7,108 nucleotides of DNA, from NCBI GenBank assembly GCA_934777095.1, contig CAKVNP010000106.1:1-7108 (forward strand), given 5' to 3'. Below, one piece after another: positions 1 through 6,414 of this stretch. Below the pieces are notes generated by a model. It was not told the origin of the DNA and did no database searches. It saw only the letters and a list, made by a program, of their open reading frames with translations. This stretch comes from an uncultured Clostridium sp. GTDB lineage: Bacteria; Bacillota; Clostridia; Clostridiales; Clostridiaceae. A program made the translations under genes and the position numbers. Numbering within the stretch: the stretch's first letter is position 1; each line of letters starts with the position of its first letter.

Positions 1-1351
1 GGATAATATACAGTTAATCTTAGTTGATGATGGCTCAAAAGATAATTCAAGAAATATACTAAATGATTATGCTGAAAAGTATAAAGAAATAACAGTAGTA
101 TTTTTAAATGAAAATACGGGAGGACCTGCTGGGCCAAGGAACCTAGGAATTGAATTATCAAACGCTGAGTATATTACTTTTATTGATGCAGATGATTGGT
201 TTGAAATTGATGGACTAGAAAAACTATATAACATCATAAAAGAAACAGGTGATGATTATATAGTAGGAAAGACTATAGAAGTAAAAAATGGGGCATCTAG
301 AATTGTTGGTAAGCAGGAATCGTGTAAAGAAAGACGTAGTGTTGATCCATTTGAAATAAATGATATTTTTAAGCATTTAGGGCCAAGAGCAAGAATGGTT
401 AAGTCGAATATAATAAAGGATAATAATATTAAATTTCCACATATGAAGTTTGCAGAAGATAAACAGTTCTTTATAGACGTTTTGCTACAATGTAAAAAGA
501 TATCTACTACAACGGATATCATATACTATTTAAATAGAAATGATGAAAATGATACTTCGTTAACAAAACAGACTAATACAATGCAAAAGATGGATACTAA
601 TATAAAAGTTATTAAATATATAAAATCCAAGAACCTGCCTGTTGAGAAGGAAAGAATAATATTAAATAGATTATACGAATATGATTGTATAACAAGGTTA
701 TTTAATAGAAAAGCATTTTTAGATTCTAAAAATAAGGAACAGTTTTATAAAAAGTATCAAGAAATTTTAGATACTACAAAGGATCTTAGATATGATTTTA
801 CTGAAGATATTAAAAGTGAAATTAATTATAAGATAAATGAATTGTTTAATGAAGGAAAAGATAATTCTATTATTAAACTTATAAAATATTCTAGATTAAA
901 GGATAGATCTAAAAAAACTTATGATATTATAAATAATAAGCCATATTTAATAGCAGATTTCTTAGAGGATAAACATAAGAATATACCTATGAATATGTTT
1001 GCTGCATATAAAAATTCTTATATTAAAGATAATAAGTATGTAATAGAAATAGAAGCCTATGGCAATTTTTTAGATAATATTGATTCATTTGTTGTAGAAA
1101 AGAGATGCGATGAATATTCTGCAGACAATGTACACTATTATGAAGTTGAAAGAGAAGGAAATAATATAAAAGTTGAGTTGGATTTGGAAAAACTTGCATT
1201 CTTAGAAAGTACTACGTATAAAGTATTTTTAAGATATAATGGGCATTATGAACTTTTTATTTATAATAATGAAAAGAAAATTGGTAAGGAAAAAGAAATT
1301 GTTCAATTATATACAACTATTAATAGTAATATTGGATTAAAAATAAAATAA
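1..1351 (+). CDS. Family-2 (GT-A) glycosyltransferase, TarS/TarP-like, 5'-truncated by window edge
   Basis: The reading frame is open from base 2 to the TAA at 1349-1351, giving 449 visible residues (first full codon at 2). The start lies upstream. DDGS falls at visible residues 9-12, where family members usually have it near 40, so about 30 residues are missing. Seen: DDGS (nucleotide binding), GGPAGPRN at 40-47, the metal-binding DADDW at 62-66, and FAEDK at 150-154, whose D153 is the likely catalytic base. The GGPxxPRN form is, in my recollection, typical of the WTA beta-GlcNAc transferases TarS and TarP and their relatives. Residues about 165-335 are mainly helical, and 338-449 form a beta-rich domain, possibly for oligomerisation or polymer binding as in the TarS C-terminus. 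The protein should be cytoplasmic, acting on lipid-linked polymer with a UDP-sugar. Its place before tagGH and tagD supports WTA decoration. The family assignment is strong; the sugar and acceptor are inferred. Confidence 0.85.
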   Translation, partial: DNIQLILVDDGSKDNSRNILNDYAEKYKEITVVFLNENTGGPAGPRNLGIELSNAEYITFIDADDWFEIDGLEKLYNIIKETGDDYIVGKTIEVKNGASRIVGKQESCKERRSVDPFEINDIFKHLGPRARMVKSNIIKDNNIKFPHMKFAEDKQFFIDVLLQCKKISTTTDIIYYLNRNDENDTSLTKQTNTMQKMDTNIKVIKYIKSKNLPVEKERIILNRLYEYDCITRLFNRKAFLDSKNKEQFYKKYQEILDTTKDLRYDFTEDIKSEINYKINELFNEGKDNSIIKLIKYSRLKDRSKKTYDIINNKPYLIADFLEDKHKNIPMNMFAAYKNSYIKDNKYVIEIEAYGNFLDNIDSFVVEKRCDEYSADNVHYYEVEREGNNIKVELDLEKLAFLESTTYKVFLRYNGHYELFIYNNEKKIGKEKEIVQLYTTINSNIGLKIK

Positions 1352-1397
1352 AAAATTTAAATATATATAATAAAATCAAGCGACAAAATTTTAATAT

Positions 1398-1401
1398 GGA
1401 G
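1398..1401 (+). promoter_or_regulatory. Ribosome binding site setting the tagG start
   Basis: GGAG lies 9 bases before the ATG at 1411. The in-frame ATG at 1396 overlaps this motif and has no purine-rich site of its own upstream (only an AT-rich run), so 1411 is the better start. Confidence 0.55.
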
Positions 1402-1410
1402 CAGATAAAA

Positions 1411-2217
1411 ATGATAAAGAGTTTAAAGTATGTAATAAGCGAAAATATACATAATTTATTTAGGATTTTTTCCATTGCAAGATATGAATTGTTAGCGGAT
1501 ATGAGAGAATCAAAACTAGGAATAGTATGGAACGTATTAAATCCACTAATTTCAATATTAACATATGGATTTGTATTTGGATTAGGTATAAGAGGAGGAA
1601 AACCTGTAAATGGGATAGCTTTCTTTGACTGTATGATTGCTGGAGTAAGTATTTGGTTTATGCTTTCACCATGTATTACGGGGGGAGTAAATGCAATTTA
1701 TTCAAAAAGGAATATAATAAATAAAATGAAATTTCCAATAAGTATTTTACCAGCAACGGTAGTGTTAAAGGAAACATTTAATCATTTATTTATGTTAGCT
1801 ATTGTTTATATAACGTTAATTGCTAGAGGAATGAAACCAAGTATATATAATTTACAGATTATTTATTTCTTAATTTGCGCTATGGCATTTTCAATTTCAT
1901 TATCTATGGTAACATCAGTTTTAAATATGTTTACAAGAGATGTGAAGAAGATGGTAAGTGCAAGTATGAGAATGTTAATGTATCTTACTCCTATTTTATG
2001 GACTATGGAAAAGCTTCCGCATACTATGCAGATAATAATGAAATTAAATCCTTTATATTATATAGTTGAAGGATATAGAGATTCATTCTTTTATCATGGA
2101 GGGCTATTATTACACTATAAGAATATGATATGGTTCTGGTTTGTAGTTGTTATTCTATTCTCATTAGGAAGTATATTATTACATAAAAATAGACATAAAT
2201 TTATTGATTTAATATAA
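1411..2217 (+). CDS. tagG: Teichoic acid ABC exporter permease, TagG/TarG-like
   Basis: This is the membrane subunit of the two-part ABC transporter that flips undecaprenyl-linked teichoic acid to the outer face of the membrane. From ATG 1411 it is 268 residues, close to the 275 of B. subtilis TagG. The motif FGLGIRGG at residues 56-63 matches TagG almost exactly. About six hydrophobic segments can be seen, at roughly 36-59, 71-93, 110-138, 148-173, 182-198 and 239-257. Between segments 4 and 5 is the charged stretch TRDVKKM, where this ABC2 family contacts the ATPase, and NPLYYIVEGYRD near 213-224 is also typical of the family. The start at 1411 rests on GGAG 9 bases upstream; starting at ATG 1396 would add five residues (MEQIK). 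It begins 59 bases after the GT2 stop, and its stop is 14 bases before the ATPase start, so it is co-transcribed with and partnered to TagH. Confidence 0.9.
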   Translation: MIKSLKYVISENIHNLFRIFSIARYELLADMRESKLGIVWNVLNPLISILTYGFVFGLGIRGGKPVNGIAFFDCMIAGVSIWFMLSPCITGGVNAIYSKRNIINKMKFPISILPATVVLKETFNHLFMLAIVYITLIARGMKPSIYNLQIIYFLICAMAFSISLSMVTSVLNMFTRDVKKMVSASMRMLMYLTPILWTMEKLPHTMQIIMKLNPLYYIVEGYRDSFFYHGGLLLHYKNMIWFWFVVVILFSLGSILLHKNRHKFIDLI

Positions 2218-2219
2218 AT

Positions 2220-2223
2220 GGAG
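2220..2223 (+). promoter_or_regulatory. Ribosome binding site setting the tagH start
   Basis: GGAG is followed by 8 bases and the ATG at 2232. The longer frame would start at a GTG (2223) that overlaps this same motif and so cannot use it. Confidence 0.6.
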
Positions 2224-2231
2224 TGAAGAAT

Positions 2232-3062
2232 ATGGAAAAAAAGTATGCTGTAGAGTTTAATAATGCATCAAAAATATTCAAATTAAAAAGTTCTCATGGT
2301 GATAATGCTGATGTGAAAAAAATGTTCTATGCTCTTAGGGATATAAGCTTTAAGATTGAACAAGGGGAAGTTGTTGGTGTATTAGGTAGTAATGGATCAG
2401 GAAAATCTACTTTATCAGCTATTTTAGCAGGTGTATCTGAAGTTGATGAAGGAGAAGTTAAAATTAACGGTGAGCAGGCTTTAATTGCAATAAATGCAGG
2501 ATTAAATAACCAATTAACTGGATATGAAAATATTGAACTAAAGGGTGCGCTTTTAGGATTATCTAAAAAGAGAGTAAAAGAAATTACAGAAGGAGTAATT
2601 GAATTTGCTGAACTTGGTGATTTCTTGAACCAACCAGTTAAAAATTATTCTAGTGGAATGAAAGCAAGATTGGGATTTTCAATTTCAATTAATCTTGATC
2701 CAGATATAGTTATTATAGATGAAGCTTTGTCAGTTGGGGATAGTGCATTTAGCGCAAAATGTTTATCTAAAATTAATGAATTTAAAGAAAATGGAAAGAC
2801 TATATTCTTTATCAGCCATTCCTTAAATCAAGTTAAATCTTTTTGTAATAAGGGTCTTTGGATTGAAGGCGGAAAGTTAAAGCAATATGGAGAAATTCAA
2901 GATGTTGCTAAAAATTATAATGATTATTTAGAGTCTTACAAGAAGTTAAATAATAAAGAAAAAAATGCAGCAAGAGATAAGATATTTAAAGAAAGAGTAT
3001 TTGAAGTGAGAGCTAAAGGGGTAAGAGCCTTTGTTCATAGAATAAGAAATAAAAATAAATAA
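2232..3062 (+). CDS. tagH: Teichoic acid ABC exporter ATPase, TagH/TarH-like
   Basis: This is the cytoplasmic ATP-hydrolysing subunit that powers teichoic acid export with TagG. From ATG 2232 it is 276 residues. Seen: Walker A GSNGSGKST at 52-60, signature SSGMKAR at 140-146, Walker B IVIIDEA with D163 and E164 followed by SVGD, and H-loop histidine 196 in FISHS. The segment after the Walker A domain, ending INAGLNNQLTGYENI, is the form found in polysaccharide and teichoic acid exporters. The last 50 or so residues are short and rich in lysine and arginine. There is no large C-terminal extracellular extension such as the one that takes B. subtilis TagH to 527 residues; the length is like S. 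aureus TarH (264). The GTG at 2223 would add MKN but overlaps the ribosome site. A 10-base tandem repeat runs over the stop codon. Confidence 0.9.
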   Translation: MEKKYAVEFNNASKIFKLKSSHGDNADVKKMFYALRDISFKIEQGEVVGVLGSNGSGKSTLSAILAGVSEVDEGEVKINGEQALIAINAGLNNQLTGYENIELKGALLGLSKKRVKEITEGVIEFAELGDFLNQPVKNYSSGMKARLGFSISINLDPDIVIIDEALSVGDSAFSAKCLSKINEFKENGKTIFFISHSLNQVKSFCNKGLWIEGGKLKQYGEIQDVAKNYNDYLESYKKLNNKEKNAARDKIFKERVFEVRAKGVRAFVHRIRNKNK

Positions 3063-3078
3063 AAATAAATAAAAATAA
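3047..3078 (+). repeat. 10-bp tandem repeat across the tagH stop codon
   Basis: The unit AAAAATAAAT occurs complete at 3051-3060 and 3061-3070, with AAAT before it and AAAAATAA after it, giving about 3.2 copies. The last coding triplets (N-K-N-K-stop) lie inside the first copies. It looks like a simple slippage or duplication repeat in an A-rich tail, with no evident function. Confidence 0.75.
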
Positions 3079-3112
3079 TATGAATTTTTTTGAAAGATAC
3101 ATATTTATACAA

Positions 3113-3141
3113 TTGATAAAAGAAAATATTATTAATATAAG
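3113..3141 (+). promoter_or_regulatory. Sigma-A-like promoter of tagD
   Basis: TTGATA (3113-3118) and TATAAG (3136-3141) are each 5/6 matches to the -35 and -10 consensus, and the spacer is exactly 17 bases. Transcription would begin near 3148, giving a leader of only about 16 bases, just enough to hold the AGGAG at 3151-3155. In AT-rich DNA chance matches are common, but the spacing and position in the longest gap between complete genes here favour a real promoter. Confidence 0.55.
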
Positions 3142-3150
3142 CATACATTA

Positions 3151-3155
3151 AGGAG
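3151..3155 (+). promoter_or_regulatory. Ribosome binding site of tagD
   Basis: AGGAG is followed by 8 bases and the ATG at 3164. It confirms the start. Confidence 0.7.
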
Positions 3156-3163
3156 AATATATT

Positions 3164-3553
3164 ATGAAAAAGATAATTACATATGGAACATTTGATTTAT
3201 TTCATATTGGACATCTAAATATATTAAAAAGAGCAAAACAATTGGGAGATTATCTTATAGTTGCAGTATCAAGTGATGATTTTAATGCATCTAAGGGAAA
3301 AAAATCTTACAATTCATTAGAGGACAGAATAGCTATTTTAAAAGCTATAAAGTATGTAGATGAAGTAATTGTAGAAGAGTCTTGGGATCAAAAAGTTAAG
3401 GATGTTCAAAAATATGACATTGATACTTTTGTAATGGGGCATGATTGGGAAGGTAAATTTGATTTTTTAAAGGAATACTGTGAAGTTGTTTATTTACCAA
3501 GAACAGAAGGCATTTCAACTACTAAGATAAAAGAAGATTTAAAGGTAGTATAG
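3164..3553 (+). CDS. tagD: Glycerol-3-phosphate cytidylyltransferase
   Basis: The enzyme catalyses CTP + sn-glycerol 3-phosphate to CDP-glycerol + pyrophosphate in the cytoplasm, supplying the activated unit for poly(glycerol-phosphate) teichoic acid. The protein is 129 residues, the same length as B. subtilis TagD. It is a nucleotidyltransferase with the class signature HIGH at 14-17 after YGTFDLF, R55, GHDWEGKFD at 92-100 and RTEGISTT at 113-120, all at the positions known for TagD/TarD. No key residue is missing. The gene starts 101 bases after tagH with its own promoter-like sequence and is followed at once by a hairpin terminator, so it may be transcribed as a single gene. Its product would feed the glycerophosphotransferase encoded next. 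The related ethanolamine-phosphate cytidylyltransferases are longer, so that alternative is unlikely. Confidence 0.96.
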   Translation: MKKIITYGTFDLFHIGHLNILKRAKQLGDYLIVAVSSDDFNASKGKKSYNSLEDRIAILKAIKYVDEVIVEESWDQKVKDVQKYDIDTFVMGHDWEGKFDFLKEYCEVVYLPRTEGISTTKIKEDLKVV

Positions 3554-3557
3554 TAAT

Positions 3558-3587
3558 TAAGGTGCATGAAGTTATGCACCTTATTTT
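3558..3587 (+). terminator. Rho-independent terminator after tagD
   Basis: TAAGGTGCAT (3558-3567) pairs perfectly with ATGCACCTTA (3574-3583) around a six-base loop (GAAGTT), and TTTT follows. It begins four bases after the tagD stop. With only the inner seven pairs counted, the tail is TTATTTT. The T tract is short, so some read-through into the next gene is plausible. Confidence 0.85.
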
Positions 3588-3611
3588 GTGCTATATCGAA
3601 TAAGTGTTATT

Positions 3612-3617
3612 AGGAGG
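3612..3617 (+). promoter_or_regulatory. Strong ribosome binding site setting the tagF-like start
   Basis: A full consensus AGGAGG sits 6 bases before a GTG at 3624. It lies inside the longer open frame that begins at GTG 3588, directly after the terminator T tract, so the longer start is ruled out in practice. Confidence 0.85.
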
Positions 3618-3623
3618 GATATT

Positions 3624-6350
3624 GTGTTACAAAGTAATATAATATATTTGAATAAATTATTTTTTGCCGAGGAAAAGTTATATTTTAAAGTATTTAATAA
3701 GGAAAAGACCACATTTTATTTATCTAGTAGAGAAAATACTATAAATACAGAAGCAAGTGATAATTATTTAGACTTAAAAAAGGTAATTGTCGATAATTAT
3801 GAAAATGTGGTTAAAGAAAGCAGATATAGATTAATTGCTCTTAACGATAAAAATGAGGAAATTAAAGTTTTTGCCAGTGAATATATGGAAGGGAAACAGT
3901 ATATTTGTAAAAATACTAATATTATTGTAAATGAAATTACATTTAATATAGATGTGTATGTTAAAAGTGGCGCAATTATAATCGATATAATTAATTCAAA
4001 TGAGAAGCAGATTATAGCTAATGTCAATAAAGTGATAATGACTGATAAAACATTAGAGTTAGAGCTTGAATTTGCTAAGCTTGAAAATAATGAGATAAAT
4101 GATTCCATTGATAAAATTAAAAAGCCGTATATTTTACTAGAGGAAGATAATGTTGAATTATCAGTTAAGAAAAATAATTTAGTATATAGACCATTAGAAG
4201 TAAATAAAAACATTGCAATATTTAAAATAAATTTAAGTGATTTTGAAAATATGAAAGAAGGCAGATTTAATTGCCATATTCATATAGGATCTGCAAGAGT
4301 ATTATTTGATATGAGTGAAGAAATTCAATTAAAGAAGATACTATGTGATAATGAAGAAAATTTTATAAGAATTATTTATATATACACATCAGATAAAGAA
4401 TTATCTATAGAAGCTAAAGATAATTTCTCGATAAATCCACTAGTGAAAAATATTAACATAAATAATGAAATCAAGTTTTCGGGAAGTATAAATTGCGATT
4501 CTAGTATTGCGATTTATAATAATGTTGATTTAGTAATACGTTTTGTAAGCAGAAATAAAAGTCATGCATATCCAAAAGAAGCTGTAATAAAGGGCGGAAA
4601 ATTTGAAGTTACTTTAACTAACAGCGAAATATTTGCTCTAAGAGATATGTTTAATGGACAATGGGATCTTCAAGCAGAATTATTTATTAATGATAAGCAG
4701 GTGTTTGTAACTCCTTTAATTTTACAAAATGGTATGCCAGGCCAAGATTTGTTAAAAGAAAAAATAGTATTAGATAAATATACAGTATATGCTATACCGT
4801 ATACTGCAAAGGAGTCAACTAATTTATCATTAAGATTTGATAATCCGACTTCAATAGCTAAAATAATAAAGATTAGAATAAAGCAGGATATAATTAGTTT
4901 CAGATTAAGAACAAAGAAAAAAATAAGTGATGATTTTAATGATTATATAGCTAATATAAAAGCTGATAACCAGATTATTGAAATGAGAAAAGTTAAGAAA
5001 AATGGAGAAAAAACATTTACTATATCATTCCAGGTAAAAGATATGGATAAGTTTGTTGATTTTATTACAACAAATGGTTTAACAATCATCCAAGATATAA
5101 ATGGTGAAAGATTTATAGATAATATGAATGATATAGATAAGGATATAATTATTAGGAACATAAAAGAACAGATAGTTAAATCTAAAAAGTATAAAAAATT
5201 ATGTGTTAAGTTATATAATAAATTATTCATGAAGATGAAAATTAATAAGAAAAAGGTGTTATTTGAAAGTTTCCTTGGAAGAAATTGTTCAGGAAATCCT
5301 AAATATATATATGAGCAAATGATAAAGGATGGTCTTGATAAAGAGTATAAGCTTATTTGGATTTTAAATGATTTAAGTGAAGAAATAAGTGGAAATGGGA
5401 AAAAGGTTAAAAGAAAGAGCCTAATGTATTATTATCATATGGCAACATCAAAGTATTGGGTATTTAATTGTAGACAAGGGAATGAAATTAAAAAGAGAAA
5501 AGAAAATGTATATCTGCAAACTTGGCATGGTACTCCATTAAAGAAATTAGGAATGGATATGGACAATGTAAGTATGGCAGGACAAAACAATATAATAAGT
5601 TATAAAGATACATTGTATAAAAACACAAGAAGATGGGATTATTTATTATCTCAAAATGATTATTCAACTGAAATATTTAGAAGATGCTTTGCTTTTGATA
5701 AGAAGATGCTTGATTATGGATATCCTGCAAATGATATTTTATATAATGAAAATACACCTGAAAAAATTAATTCAATAAAAGATAAATTTAACTTACCTAA
5801 GGATAAGAAAGTAATATTATATGCTCCAACATGGAGAGATAATAACTTTATGAAAAAAGGCCACTACAAAATGGATATTGAGTTAGATCTTAAGAAGATG
5901 CAAGAAGAATTAGGTAATGAATATATTATTCTTTTAAGAATGCATTATTTAATAATGAATTCGATTAATATAGAGGATTATAAAGGATTTGTATATGATT
6001 TCTCACAAGGATTTGATATTCAGGAATTATACCTAATTTCAGATGTGTTAATAACTGATTATTCATCTGTTATGTTTGATTACTCAAACTTAAATAGACA
6101 AGTAATATTCTTTGCATATGACATTGAAGATTATAGGGATTCATTAAGAGGATTCTATTTTGACTTTGAAAATGAAGCACCAGGACCAATAGATAGAACT
6201 ACTGATGAAGTAATATATTCATTAACTCATTTAGATGAAGTATATGAAAAATATAAAGATAAAAAAGATGCGTTCTATAATAAATTCTGTCATATAGATA
6301 ATGGTACTGCTGCTGTTAAAGTAATTAATGAAGTATTTAAAGAAAAATAA
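3624..6350 (+). CDS. tagF: CDP-glycerol glycerophosphotransferase, TagF-like, with long N-terminal region
   Basis: It should transfer glycerol-phosphate from CDP-glycerol to a lipid-linked acceptor at the inner face of the membrane, extending or starting the teichoic acid chain. From GTG 3624 (AGGAGG 6 bases upstream) it is 908 residues. The catalytic domain covers about 540-905: FESFLGRN from 547, QTWHGTP with H635, GYPAND from 699, APTWRD at 734-739, RMHY with H774, and TDYSS at 811-815 followed by VMFDY. The two histidines are 139 residues apart, as in S. epidermidis TagF (H444 and H584, both essential there). No membrane helix or signal peptide is evident. Residues 1 to about 540 are beta-rich, unrecognised in detail, and longer than the roughly 300-residue N-terminal region of classical TagF (746 residues in B. 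subtilis). Polymerase is the best guess; a TagB-type primase or a ribitol enzyme (TarL) is possible, though adjacent tagD favours glycerol. Confidence 0.88.
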   Translation: MLQSNIIYLNKLFFAEEKLYFKVFNKEKTTFYLSSRENTINTEASDNYLDLKKVIVDNYENVVKESRYRLIALNDKNEEIKVFASEYMEGKQYICKNTNIIVNEITFNIDVYVKSGAIIIDIINSNEKQIIANVNKVIMTDKTLELELEFAKLENNEINDSIDKIKKPYILLEEDNVELSVKKNNLVYRPLEVNKNIAIFKINLSDFENMKEGRFNCHIHIGSARVLFDMSEEIQLKKILCDNEENFIRIIYIYTSDKELSIEAKDNFSINPLVKNININNEIKFSGSINCDSSIAIYNNVDLVIRFVSRNKSHAYPKEAVIKGGKFEVTLTNSEIFALRDMFNGQWDLQAELFINDKQVFVTPLILQNGMPGQDLLKEKIVLDKYTVYAIPYTAKESTNLSLRFDNPTSIAKIIKIRIKQDIISFRLRTKKKISDDFNDYIANIKADNQIIEMRKVKKNGEKTFTISFQVKDMDKFVDFITTNGLTIIQDINGERFIDNMNDIDKDIIIRNIKEQIVKSKKYKKLCVKLYNKLFMKMKINKKKVLFESFLGRNCSGNPKYIYEQMIKDGLDKEYKLIWILNDLSEEISGNGKKVKRKSLMYYYHMATSKYWVFNCRQGNEIKKRKENVYLQTWHGTPLKKLGMDMDNVSMAGQNNIISYKDTLYKNTRRWDYLLSQNDYSTEIFRRCFAFDKKMLDYGYPANDILYNENTPEKINSIKDKFNLPKDKKVILYAPTWRDNNFMKKGHYKMDIELDLKKMQEELGNEYIILLRMHYLIMNSINIEDYKGFVYDFSQGFDIQELYLISDVLITDYSSVMFDYSNLNRQVIFFAYDIEDYRDSLRGFYFDFENEAPGPIDRTTDEVIYSLTHLDEVYEKYKDKKDAFYNKFCHIDNGTAAVKVINEVFKEK

Positions 6351-6403
6351 ATTATAAATATACAGATAAAGATAAAAATGTAGATAGAGCAACGAAGTAA
6401 TAA

Positions 6404-6408
6404 AGGGG
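6404..6408 (+). promoter_or_regulatory. Ribosome binding site of the last gene
   Basis: AGGGG is followed by 6 bases and the ATG at 6415. The 64-base gap after the tagF-like stop shows no hairpin terminator, so read-through from the preceding gene is likely. Confidence 0.55.
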
Positions 6409-6414
6409 TAGAGA

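Noticed and set aside
395..397. ATG 395 as the start of the first gene
   Set aside because: The same frame is open upstream to base 2 and carries DDGS, GGPAGPRN and DADDW, so the ATG is internal.
256..522. Minus-strand open frame of 88 codons
   Set aside because: It lies opposite the GT2 catalytic domain with its conserved motifs and has no ribosome site or recognisable family.
1366..1371. Perfect TATAAT before tagG as a promoter
   Set aside because: No -35-like hexamer lies 16-18 bases upstream, and such matches are expected by chance in a run of alternating A and T.
1352..1395. Possible terminator between the GT2 gene and tagG
   Set aside because: The gap is only A/T-rich with no GC-containing stem, so no hairpin can be supported.
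1875..2069. Small + strand frame of 64 codons inside tagG
   Set aside because: It overlaps conserved membrane segments of tagG in another frame; low-complexity translation and no separate ribosome site.
3063..3163. Possible riboswitch or small RNA in the gap before tagD
   Set aside because: Apart from the promoter and ribosome site the gap is low-complexity A/T sequence with no conserved stems; the predicted leader is too short for a riboswitch.
3797..4213. Minus-strand open frame of 138 codons with a hydrophobic translation
   Set aside because: It is the complement of AT-rich tagF-like coding sequence. The Ser/Leu/Ile-rich translation is what reverse-reading Asn/Lys/Glu codons gives.
4943..5230. 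Minus-strand open frame of 95 codons
   Set aside because: Another shadow of the tagF-like gene, with the same compositional cause.
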